64,000 bases of DNA. It comes from Tilletiopsis washingtonensis (Eukaryota; Basidiomycota; Exobasidiomycetes; Entylomatales). How positions within the stretch are numbered: the stretch's first letter is position 1; each line of letters opens with the position of its first letter. The stretch lies in the NCBI RefSeq assembly GCF_003144115.1, contig NW_020312009.1, positions 62,001 to 126,000 of the forward strand. The letters run 5' to 3'. This document shows positions 17,899 to 27,903 of the stretch, one piece after another. The notes beneath the pieces are model-generated. The model was given only the letters and a program-made list of their open reading frames with translations. It was not told the DNA's origin and searched no databases. Position numbers and translations under genes: made by a program.

Positions 17899-19796
17899 AT
17901 GCCTCTTCACCACCACCACCCACACCGCACCGCCATGTCCAGCGCCACGAGTGCCAGTGCCAGCGGCAGCAGCAGCAGCACCGCCCGCCGCCGCTCGCCG
18001 CGCACCGCCGCCGCCGCCGCCGCCAGCAGTGGCGCCCCTCGCGCCGCGCCTGAGCCGATGCCCTACACGCGCCCCGACGCCGCGACGCAGGAGGCCTTCG
18101 ACGTCGCCGGCGACGGCCTCGAGCGCGCCGCCGCCGCCGTCGGCGAGTCGGCCGAGGCGGCGCTCGGCGGCTGGCACTATGCGCCGCTCTTCGTCGCCCT
18201 CGCGCCCGCCGCCGGCGCGCTCTTCGGCGGGCGCGCCGACGCCTGGAGCGACGCCATCCTGCTGCTGCTCGCCGCCTTCTGGCTCTACCAGTTCCTCAAG
18301 GGTGCGTGCGGTGTGTGTGTGTCAGTGTGGTGTGCGTCTCACACATGCCTTTGCAGTGCCGCACGACATCTACTCTGCAGTGCGTGCCCCGCGTAGCTCA
18401 CCCTTTCCGCCTCTGCTCACTCTGCCGCGCAGGCTCGCACGCGCCGCATCCTGCACGCCGACGCCATGCCCGCCGCGAACGACCCGCTCGCGCCGCAGCG
18501 CGAGGCCGCCGCCGCCGAGCTGCGCCGCGTCGAGCTGGCCAGCCTGCTCGCCTGCATGGCCAGCCCCATGGTGGGCGGCTGGATGCTCAGCTGGCTCATG
18601 GAGAACCTGACCGACGGCAACCGCTACCTGTGAGTGCGCGGGCGGCACGGCACGCGCGTGCGCTCTGTGCTCATCGCTTGTGCGCCGCAGCAACAAGTTC
18701 AATATCCGCCTCTTCATGCTTGCCGCCGGCATCAAGCCGTGGACAGTGCGTGTCGTCTAAAGCCTGAGCGCGCAGCCGCTGACCCCCGCGCCCCTCAGCA
18801 CGCCTTCTCGCTGCTGCGTCGCCGCCTGCTGCACCTGCACGAGGCCGTGCTCTACCCCTCGTCGCGCGTCGAGGCGCTCAACCGCCGCGTCGCCGCCGTC
18901 GAGTCGGGCCTGCACTCGATGCGCCGCGTCGTCGCGCTCAAGGAGGATGTCTCGCTGCTGCGCGACGGCATCGACATGCCGCTGACGCAGCTGAGCCGCT
19001 CGATGCGCCGCTATGAGAAGAAGGAGGAGCATCTGCGCCTGAGTGCCGAGGACAAGTTCAGCCTGATGGAGAGCCGCCTCGAAGATCTGCGTGAGTGCAC
19101 CTGGCGCCGATGCTGCGCGCTCCAGGCCCGCTGACGTCGCATGCGCCAGTGCGAGAGGTCGCCATCAACGCCGAGCTCATCGAGGAGGAGCGGCGCGAGC
19201 GCGAGCGCGCAACGACATTTGGCGCCTCGCTCTTCAACGCTGTCAAATTTGCGCTCGGTCAGGGCTCCGGCTCGCAGCGCCAGTATCTGTACGATGCGCC
19301 GCGCAGCCTGCCGTCCACTGCGTCGCTCGGCATCGGCGGGCCTGTAGACAGCTCGTCAGCGGCCTCGACGCCTGCCTCGGCCGCGACGCTCTCGCCGCCC
19401 GGCTCGCAGATTCTCGGGCACGCCGGCGCCAAGAGCGGCTCGGCCGGCTACCAGGGCTCGCCGCCGCGCTACGTTGCTCCGGCGGCGCAGTCGCCTGCCG
19501 TCGCTTTCGGCCCAGAGAAGCCGACGCACATCGCTTCGCACGACGCCTGGTACACGCACGGCGCAGCCTACTACCTTTCGCTGCCCATCGCGCTGCCGCT
19601 CTCGCTCTCCAACGCCGCGCTGGCCAAGGTGCGCGGCGTCGCCGCCGACGCCAACACGACGGCGTACGCCTACCAGGCGCAGCAGCAGCAGCAGGAACAG
19701 CTGCGCGCCGCCGTCAACGGCCACGCCTCCGTGCCGCGCAGCAAGTCGCACAGCTCGCACTCGCAGCGCCGGCTGGAGAGCTACGGCAAGGCGTGA
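17899..19796 (+). CDS. Fungal multi-pass membrane protein with coiled-coil, unknown function
   Basis: Six exons (17899-18301, 18357-18379, 18433-18629, 18691-18745, 18799-19090, 19150-19796) join in phase to 538 residues. The second exon has only 23 nt (VPHDIYSA) and is required for the frame. Hydrophobic segments lie near residues 95-113, 117-136 (AILLLLAAFWLYQFLK), 175-195 (LLACMASPMVGGWMLSWL), 208-225 (NKFNIRLFMLAAGIKPWT) and close to the C-terminus (AAYYLSLPIALPLSLSNAAL). Between them is a charged helix likely to form a coiled coil (SRVEALNRRVAAVESGLHSM and on, to RLEDL). From memory, the order VP-D-Y...RRIL...NKFNI-LFMLAA-IKP resembles a fungal family without assigned function. A second in-frame ATG at 17935 is an equally possible start. 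The N-terminus is Ser/Ala-rich. Confidence 0.75.
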
Positions 19797-20083
19797 TGCA
19801 CAGATGCCTGCGCGGCGCTGCCCACGGCAGGCCCGCACCATGTCTGTCTGCATCTCTGATGTCCTCGCTCGCCCTCGCCGCCTCGTATACGCACAGTCAC
19901 GCCTCACGTTTGTCTCCTGGGCTCGCACGTCAGTTCTCTCCTGCCCGACTCGACGCATCACGATCCGCGCGTCGCGGGCGCCATTCCCCTACGCCAGCCC
20001 CTATACTGTAATTGTCTTTGCCTTTCTCTCCTCTCTGGTTCTGTCGGCGCGAGTGAACGATCACATTGCACTCCATCCCGCGC

Positions 20084-21699
20084 TCAGGTCGCCTGTGCGC
20101 CGCCCTCTGCGGGCGCCTTCTTGCTGCGCCGGCTCTTCTTCTCGGCCACCTGCGCGCCCGGCACGGCGCGCTCCGCCTGCTTGCCCTTGCCCTTCTCGGG
20201 CTCGGCGTCGGCATCGTCCTCCGGCACGCTGCGCTGCGGGCGGTCCTGCTTGGGCACGTACGCCAGGCCCGCGTCCTCGTCTCCGAGCGACAGCGGCTGG
20301 CCCCACCAGCCGAACTCGCTGGCCCGCACAAGTCCGTCGGGCGCACCAACGGCCTGGTGCATGGCAAAGCCGTCGTCGTCGGGGTCGGGCACGATGCCGA
20401 GGCCCTGCGCGTCGTAGTCCTCCTCCTCTTCATCCTCGCTCTCCTCCGGCGCCGCTGCCGGTGCAGGCGCAGGCGCAGGAGCCGCCCGTGATGCCTGCGG
20501 CTCGGCAGCCGCCGCCGGCTTGGCCGTCTTCTTCTTCGGCTTGGGCGCGCGCAGCTTGTGCGTCTTGGCGTCGAGCGTCAGCACGCGCGCCTTGCGCTGG
20601 CTCTCCATCTGCTGCTCGCGCGCCCGGCCCGCCTGCTGCTGCGGCACCAGCTCCGGGAACACCTCGACTCGCGCCGCCTCGCCGCGAGCGCGCGCCTCCT
20701 TTGCGGCCTGGCGCTCGGCGCGCAGACGCAGCGCCGCGGCCCGCTGCCGCTCCTCGAGCTCCGTGCGCGTGGCGGTGATGGAGTCGAGGAGCGCGGCGCG
20801 CGAGCCCGGCTGCAGCAGCATGGCGGCGCACGAGGGACAGCTTGCGTCGGGCAGCAGCGGCGAGGGTGCCAGGAGGGCACAGAGAATGAGTCCGCAGCTG
20901 GTGCACTGCGGCACCTGCGGGTGTGGTGGGTGCACACGTGCTGCGCGAGCAGCGTCAGCAGAAGCAGCGTGGCCGGCGGTCTGGCGCACGGCATGACTCA
21001 CCATGACAAAAGCAGCTGCGCACCCGGCGCTTGCCCGCAGGCCCATCGGCCTCGGCCTTGAGCGCGGCGATGGCCGCGTCGAGCGTCTGCATCTCGAGTG
21101 TCGGCTGCAGCGGCGGCAGGGCAGGCTCGGCCGGCGAGCTGCTGCCGGCTGCCTCTGCGTCCGAGCTGCTGGCCGGCGCCTGCTGTGCGGCGCGTGCCGG
21201 TGCGGCGGGCGGCGGCGAGAAGACGAGCGGGCGGCCCGGGTGATGCTGCACCTGCGTACGCCGGCTGCTGCTGGCGGCGGGCGCATGCTCGGGCGTCTTG
21301 ATGTATGCCTGGCCGCTGGGCGGCGCGAGGCTGCGTGCGTCGATGGCGCGCGGCGCGGCGGCAGCGCCGAACAGGGCGGCCTTCTTGCCGCGCGCCTTGG
21401 GCGCCGCGCTGCTGGCCGGCTTGGGCGCTACGGCCACAGGCTGCGGCGGCGGCGGTGACGGGAAGCGCTGCTCGGCATAGCGTGCGGCGAACTGCTTGGC
21501 GGCGGGCGCGGGCCCGAGCAGGTCGGCGAGGTGCGCCACGAGTGCGGTGCGGCTGCCGTGCGCCTCGAGCGCCGGCAGCAGCTGCGCCGTGACCGTCTCG
21601 GTGTCTGCAGCGTGCGCGTCAGCGAGAGCGCGACAGCGACGGGCGGCCGCAGTGCTCACCAAGGCCGGTGAGCGAGGCGAGGGCGGCGGCGGCGTCCAT
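20084..21699 (-). CDS. RQT4: ASC-1/TRIP4-like zinc-finger protein (Rqt4 of the ribosome-quality-control trigger complex)
   Basis: Three exons (20084-20940, 21002-21604, 21660-21699) join in phase to 499 residues. The diagnostic zf-C2HC5 domain spans the second junction: SCFCHARVHPPHPQVPQCTSCGLILC...CPSC, residues ~209-250. A charged helix follows (ITATRTELEERQRAAALRLR and on), then KxxxARVLTLDAKTHKL, a segment seen after the finger in TRIP4/Rqt4 proteins. The C-terminal third is Ala/Pro/Lys-rich, with an acidic ESEDEEEEDYDAQGLG patch and a GWWGQPLSLGDEDAGLAYVPKQ stretch. In yeast and humans this subunit works with the Slh1/ASCC3 helicase to split collided ribosomes; the human protein is also a transcription coactivator. 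The function is by family; I could not test which role applies. Confidence 0.85.
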
Positions 21700-22093
21700 G
21701 CTGCGCGGCGGATGCGGGGTGTGGCAGACGAGAAGGAAGCGGCGAGGCGCGGCGAAGGCGAGGTGGAGGCGCCGCTCGCAGTCGCAGCGCGCTGTTCCCA
21801 CGCTCCCGCAGCGCTCGCCCTCGTCTCGGCATGCCAGCACCGACGCCGCTCCTGCCTCCCGCCCACATCCTCAAGGCACAGCGCTGTTGGCCGCACAATC
21901 TCGCAGCCGCACCATAGCATCGAGAGGCAGGCACGGCACTCCGGCAGCGGCAGGCAGCACGGGCGTGTGCGGCCGGGCGGCAGATCGGGCGTAAGCGGCT
22001 GCTGGTGCGGGGCGACGGTTGAGCAGGCAGCAGGAGGTCCTGCTGCGCCCCAGCGCGTTCTCTGCTCCTCGCACCACCATCATAGCCGCACAC
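21700..22093. other. Divergent promoter region of the RQT4-like and MFS genes
   Basis: This 394-bp spacer lies between two divergent starts. It must hold both promoters. I see no TATA box, palindrome or simple repeat of note. Confidence 0.45.
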
Positions 22094-23742
22094 ATGGCAC
22101 AGCCGCAAACCTCGCTGCCACTGCGCAGCCTCGCACGCAGCAGCAGCAGCCGCAGCACGGCACGCGCCGAGCCCGACACTGCGCCCGACGGCGGGCCGGC
22201 CGGCTGGCTCGTTGTTGCCGGCTGCACGACGTTCTTCTTCGTTGTGCTCGGCCTCATCTACAGCTTTGGCATCGTGCAGGCCGAGCTCGGTGCGTGCGTT
22301 GTGCTGCGATGCGTGTGGCAGGGCTCACACTCTCTCCGCAGCGCACCGCGGCGTCGCCTCGTCGGCCACGCTCGGCTGGCTGGCGTCGCTGTCCGTCGTG
22401 CTCTCGAGCGTCTTTGCCCTGCCCTTCACGGCGCTCGTGGCACGCATCGGCAACGCGCGCAGCGGCCTCGTGGCGGCGCTGTGCGTGGGCGGCGGCTACG
22501 TGCTGCTCTCGTACGCGCTGCACGCGCTGCCGCTGCTCTTTGCCGCCCAGGCCCTCGTCGGCGTCGGCTACGGCCTCATGTTTGCCGCCTGCAGCTCGCT
22601 CGCCACGCAGTACTTTGTGCGCCGCCGCGGCCTCGCCGGCGGCATCGTGTACGCCGGCTCGGGCGTCGGCGGCGCCGTGCTCGCCGTCGGCCTCTCGCGC
22701 CTCGCGCGCGCCGTCGGCCTGGCATGGGCGATCCGCATCTACGGTCTGCTGGCGCTCGCCGTGCTCGTGCCTGCCAGCTGGCTGCTCAAGCACCGCGTGC
22801 CGCCGCCACTGGCCATGGTCCGCATGTGCGTGGCGCCGTGCGTCGGCTGTACCTCGCGCTCATCTCCTTTGCAGGTCGTACCTGCGGCAGACCAACTTCC
22901 TCCTGCTGCTCGCTGCCACGGCGACCGTCACCTTCTCGCTCTTCGTGCCGCCGTTCTTCCTGCCCACGTTTGCCGTGTCTGCCGGCTACACGGCCGAGAC
23001 GGGCGCGTGGCTTGTAGCAGGTGAGCAGCACCAGCCACAGCGCGTCGGGGAGAGCCGCTCACGTCCGCAGGCTACAACCTCGCCTCGGCGCTGGGCCGCA
23101 TCATGTTTGGCTTCCTCGCCGACTCGCGCTTCGGGCCGATCTCCTCGCTGGCGCTGAGCATGCTCTTGATGTGCGTGCGCCTCATCGCGCGCGGCACGCC
23201 GCTGACAGCTCCGCAGGGGCGCAAGCATCCTCGGCATCTGGAGCGTCTCCGACAGTCTCGCTGCGCTGATCTCCTTCCTGATCAGTGCGTAGCCGCAGCA
23301 GCTCTGCAGCGCTGCTCGCTGACTCCGAGTTCCTGCAGTCAATGGTGCAGCAGCCGGTGCGCTGCTCTCGCTGATGCCGATCGTCAACGCATCCCTGTTC
23401 GGCGTCCAGGAGACGGTCGTCGTGCGTGCGGACACGCCTGTCTAGAAGCAGCACGACTGACAGCGCGGCCACAGACCATGTCGATGCTCACGATGAGCCG
23501 AGCCATCGGCTCAGGCGTCGGCTCGCCGGCAGCCGGCTACCTGCTCGACGTGAGTCGGGCCGTGTGCGAGCTGCGCGCCGTCACTGACGATTGGCTGCCA
23601 GGCATTCGGAGGCGCGGCGTCGGGCACGAGGGCATACCGACCCGCCCTGCTGCTGGTCGGCAGTGTCTCGCTCCTGAGCGCCGGCTTCGTGTGCACGCTG
23701 CGCTGGCGCCTCGGCGGGCTGGACCTCAAGAAGCGCGTGTGA
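22094..23742 (+). CDS. Major facilitator transporter, monocarboxylate-porter (MCT/Mch) type
   Basis: Eight exons (22094-22289, 22342-22825, 22875-23020, 23071-23170, 23217-23284, 23339-23421, 23475-23549, 23602-23742) join in phase to 430 residues with about 12 membrane segments. The first helix region PDGGPAGWLVVAGCTTFFFVV carries the MCT-family D-G-G/W start, followed by GLIYSFGIVQAEL. TM4-5 reads ALVGVGYGLMFAACSSLATQYF, TM7-8 FLPTFAVSAGYTAETGAWLVAGYNLASALGRIMFGFLAD. Fungal members of this group carry monocarboxylates, riboflavin or unknown substrates across the plasma membrane; the substrate cannot be read from sequence. Seven introns in 1.65 kb make it one of the most finely split genes here. 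The start was chosen as the ATG directly before AQPQTSLP. Confidence 0.85.
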
Positions 23743-24393
23743 GGAAGCAGGGAGAGGGCCATGTGCGTGGCTTGCCATGAATAAGAATGCGAAGTGCAGC
23801 CTGCTGCTGCAGCGGCACCAGAGCGTCACGACGTTCTGGGCTGGCTTGTGGGCAAGATGCGCAAGACGCCGGCACGGCATGCAGGCCGCCGGCAGGAGCG
23901 GCGCGGGCGCCGGCCGAGCCGCCGGCTCGCAGTGCGCCTGTGGGCCAGCTGCAGCGAGGCGGCGGCTGCCCCGACGCCTCCTGCGCTCCCTCGTCTGCCG
24001 CTGCATCCTGCGATGCTGTCTGCGGCTCTGCGTTAGCTGCCGCGTCACGCCGCTGCCGCTGCGGCTGCGGCTGCATCCTGCATCACGCTCAAACGCACGC
24101 TTGCACCGCCATGCAGCAGCGGAAATGCGGCGTGGTCATGCTGCTGATCCAGAGCGACAGCACAGGGTCCGCAGCAGCCGCCGCCAGGACGCAGGCGCAG
24201 CGCAGCGCACCGAGCGTGTCTCTTGATGCGCCGCTCGCCTCGCGGCTCGCTGCCGTGGGCCGACGTCGCGGTGCTTGTCCGTTGGGCCCGCTGCGGCGCT
24301 GCTGTCTGCCCCCCTGTGCTTGCTCCTCGCTGGTCGCCGGCGCTCGTCGCTACTACCACCACGCATCCCCATCCCACCCACTCCTACTGCACG
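23743..24393. other. Intergenic region between the MFS and chitin deacetylase genes
   Basis: This is 651 bp between two genes on the + strand. The middle part (24035-24090) is a CTG/CGG-rich low-complexity patch. The final ~60 bp before 24394 are C-rich with CCCATCCCACCCACTCC, a typical pyrimidine 5' leader. No gene is seen. Confidence 0.45.
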
Positions 24394-26228
24394 ATGCGCC
24401 TCGCACCCCGCCTGCTGGGTGCCGCCGTGCTGCTCGGCTGCGCCGCGTCGGCGGCGGCCCACGTCGGCCACGGCGTGCCGCGCGCCGGGCGCTCGTCGGC
24501 CGCCGGTGTGCCGCTCGACCTCTACGAGCGCCACGCGGCCGGCAGCGCCGTGCGGCATGCCAAGGTCGCCCGTCGACGCCGCTCGCCCGCAGCCACAGCG
24601 CCGACGAGCGAGGCGCAGGAGGCGGCCATCACCGATGAGACGGACGCCTGCACGCCGTACAGCATTCCCGAGGTCTCGGCGCTCGAGGGCACCTTCCCGA
24701 CGGTGTGGGAGATCGCCGACATCCTGCCGGGCGACGTTCAGGCGCAGGGCGTCTGGAGTGCCATCCAGAAGTCGGGCATCATCCCCAAGAGCGTCAAGCC
24801 AAAGGGCACGCGTGGGTGACAGAGCACTGCCGTGCCTGGCCAAGCACTGACCCCGCCCGCAGCCGACGGCGACTTCGACAGCTTCACGCCCACGTACGAC
24901 CAGAGCAATCCGGACTGCTGGTGGACGTACGAGCACTGCGACGTGCCCAAGCACCCCGGCATTCCCGACGACATCGTCGGCTGCCCCGGTGCGTGCGCTA
25001 TGGCCGGCGTCGTGCTGCATGGCTAACGCTGCCTCACAGAGCCGTCTACGTACGGCCTGACGTTCGACGACGGACCCAACTGCACGCAGCAGGTGCTCTA
25101 CGACTACCTGCGCGACCAGAAGCAGAAGGCGACGATGTTCTACATTGGCAGCAATGTCATGGACTGGCCGCTGCAGGCGCAGCGCGGCCTCGTCGACGGC
25201 CACGACATCTGTGCGTCGCGGGCGTCGAGTGCTGTACCTTTGCGTGGCCATGCTGACCCTGGCGTCCAGGCGTGCACACGTGGAGCCACCGCTACATGAC
25301 CTCGCTCAACGACACGCAAGTCTTTGCCGAGCTGTACTACACGGCCAAGGCCATCAAGGACGTGATGGGCATCACCGTGCAGTGCTGGCGGCCTCCGGTG
25401 AGCCGCGCGGACGTGTGCTCCGCGCGCCAAGCTGACGCGGCGTGCAGTTCGGCGACGTCGACGACCGTGTGCGCGCCATTGCGACGGGCCTCGGCCTCGC
25501 TACCATCATCTGGACGGACGACACGGTGAGTCGCGCAGCTGCGTCCGCGTTGCACCGCGCTTACGCCGGCACCAGGACGACTGGCAGATGAAGCCGGCGG
25601 GCAAGAAGTCGCAGAAGGCCATCGATCGGAACTACGCTGCGATCATCGCCGGCGAGAACAGCCAGAAGGGCAACATTGTCCTGGCGCACGAGGTGCGTGG
25701 CACCGTGCGGTGCGTCGGAAAAGCCGCGCTGACTCTGCTCTTGTGCACAGCTCAACAACGGCACAATGCACGAGTTCATCTCGCAGTACCCCAACATCAA
25801 GGCCCGCTTCGACCACGTGGTGCCCGTCTTCAGCTGCATGAACAACACCAAGCCGTGCGTGGTGGCTGGCGCCCCGCTGCTGTGGCACAGCTGACACGCC
25901 TCGCTGCAGATATCTCGAAGACATTACCTACCCGAGCTTCGAGGAGTACATCGCCGGCGGCGTGGCGTCGGGCCTGCCGGGGCCGGACATCAAGGCCGTG
26001 TCGACGACGTACGCGCCCGTCCTGGCCCAGGCCACGTCGGCTGCCTCGCAGCAGAGCGCCGGTGCCGCCGGTGCGACGAAGCAGAACAGCACGGCGGCCG
26101 GCAAGCAGAGCGACCAATCGGCGGCCGACGGCCAGAAGAAGAGCAGTGCCTCGCCCGCATACTCGGCCTTCGGCGCGGCCATGGCTGTGGCGGGCTGCGG
26201 CGCGGTCGCGCTGATGGCCACGCTCTAA
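24394..26228 (+). CDS. Chitin deacetylase, secreted and probably GPI-anchored (CE4)
   Basis: Eight exons (24394-24811, 24863-24988, 25040-25210, 25270-25397, 25448-25525, 25576-25692, 25751-25854, 25910-26228) join in phase to 486 residues. A signal peptide (MRLAPRLLGAAVLLGCAASAAA) is followed by a Pro/Ser region and the NodB/CE4 domain from ~residue 182. Motif 1 is TFDDGP (189-194, catalytic Asp and metal Asp), motif 2 HTWSH (241-245, metal His pair), motif 3 around CWRPP, then TIIWTDD and IVLAHE. The C-terminus is Ser/Ala/Gln-rich and ends in a hydrophobic tail (AAMAVAGCGAVALMATL) after small residues, the layout of a GPI-attachment signal. The enzyme removes acetyl groups from chitin in the cell wall, giving chitosan. 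All catalytic residues I can place are present. Confidence 0.93.
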
Positions 26229-26653
26229 ACGCTGCGTGGCTGCGTGACCGGACGTTGCCGCTTGAGCCCGTCGAGAGCCAGCAGGGCCGAAGAGATGCAA
26301 GCGGCTCGTACCTGGCGCCAATGCAGCGCGAGACGACGAGCTGCAGTATGCGCCCCCGATGTACCAATATCGTGGCCCTGTGCCGCCGCTGCTGGCCAGC
26401 GGCGTCGCTCGATATCGACAATCAAGCGAGCCCCTGTCCACACCGACATCGGCCCGTCTCCAACTCCCAGTCCAGCCGCGCGTGTCCTTCTTGTCGCGGT
26501 CTGAGGCTCACGCTTCCATATGTCATCCTAATAGCCTGTATTGCTACGTACGGCATAGATATCATACGCTCCACGCCCTCCTCGTCTCGCCTGGCAGGCA
26601 GACGGATGCGCTTGCTGCCCTCTCGAGCGCGAGCGCAGCGCTCGGTGCGCCGC
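26229..26653. other. Convergent 3' spacer with the most AT-rich patch of the area
   Basis: This 425-bp spacer lies between the chitin deacetylase stop and the cytochrome b5 stop. About 26515-26570 is clearly AT-richer than its surroundings (CATATGTCATCCTAATAG and GCATAGATATCATACG), consistent with 3'-end formation signals for both convergent genes. No gene is seen. Confidence 0.5.
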
Positions 26654-27367
26654 TTAGAGCTTCGACGACGGCTCCAGCTCGCCGATCTTGAGCTTGCCGC
26701 CCTGCTTCTTGAGGACCTTTTCGCTGTCTGCAAGCCATGAGGACCACGTGTCAGCAGTGCGGGTCGCTGGCCAACATCGGATCGCGCCTGCGCCGGCTGC
26801 GGAGATCGTTCTGCGCTGCATCGGCTCCGGCTGTCCACTTGTGTGTGCGCTGTTGCACACCCTGTGCGCACGGCACACTCTGTGCCGTCGTGCGCACACG
26901 GATGCACCGCCGGCCCCGTCGCGCAGGTAGCCTGACGCCCCGTGCGCCGCGCTCCCACGTACGCGCCACACAGCGCACCGGCTCTCGCCGCTAGCCGTCA
27001 GAGAGAGCGAGACACACGCACGGTACGTCCACTGGAGGTGCGCGAGCGTCAGCACGGAGACGGCGCGCAGGCACAGCGGCGCCGCTCACAAAGGCCTCGG
27101 TCGCGTCCTTGCCGCCGTTGCGCAGCAGGATCTTCTTGCCGCCCGGGTGCTGGTGGATGGTCAGCGGAGCGCGAGCACAGCGCGGCGCGCGGCTACGCAC
27201 GTCGTCGAGGAACGACGTCACGTCGTACACGCCGCCGTCGACGACGACCCAGACGGACTCCTCTGCGGGTGGGCGTGTGAGCGGCGTGGCGCGGGCGAGG
27301 TGCGGCCGCGACTGCACGCACCCGACGCGTGCTTCTTGACCTCCTCGGCGCTGAATGTCTTGCTCAT
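26654..27367 (-). CDS. Short soluble cytochrome b5
   Basis: Five exons (26654-26727, 27022-27031, 27090-27149, 27201-27262, 27322-27367) join in phase to 83 residues: a bare cytochrome b5 fold. Both haem ligands are visible: HPGG with His37, and the second axial His60 in [25 protein letters not shown] precedes the first ligand and LKIGEL ends the fold. There is no C-terminal membrane anchor, so the protein should be soluble, unlike the ER-anchored form. The fourth exon is only 10 nt (TGGACGTACC) yet is needed to supply W-T-Y before the haem histidine. The intron after it is 294 nt, about five times the local norm, and its length is a multiple of three with no in-frame stop. It is divergent from PIF1. 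Confidence 0.88.
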
Positions 27368-27903
27368 GGCTGCGGCGGTGCGGCGGGGTGTGTGAGGGGA
27401 TGGACGTCGGCGGCGAAGGCGCGCGCGGCGGGGCGCGCGCGCGTGATCGCGGCACAGGCATCAGGGGCCGCTGCGCGCTGCCGGCACGGGAGGACGATAG
27501 CCGGATGCGGGGCGCACCGCATGGCAGCGCCGCTCGTCCAACAGCCGCGCGCGCATTTCGCAGCGGCGGCTTGCTCGGCACATCGGCGCCAGCCGTGCAG
27601 CACAAGGGCGATGGCGCGGCATCTCACAGCCCTCGCTGCCGAGGGCGTACCATCGGGTGCAAGCGTGAGCCCTCCACAGCAGCAGCGACCGGCTCGAGGC
27701 TGAGCCGAGGCAGGCGAGGACGGCAAGACGCCGATCGCCCGCCGATTGTTCTCGAGCACAGTGTGATGGTCTGGGACGCGTCGCGCGCGCGAAATGTGCC
27801 TGGCGTGTAGAGTGGCGCTCTCCTCGGCGAGCAACACCGAGCAGCAGCCGCCTCTGCCTCCCGACCACTGCACCGCTCCCGCCGCCTCGCCCGCACTCCA
27901 CAC
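27368..27903. other. Divergent promoter region of cytochrome b5 and PIF1
   Basis: This is 536 bp between two ATGs on opposite strands. I see no TATA word or strong repeat; several open frames cross it, but none has protein-like composition. Confidence 0.45.
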
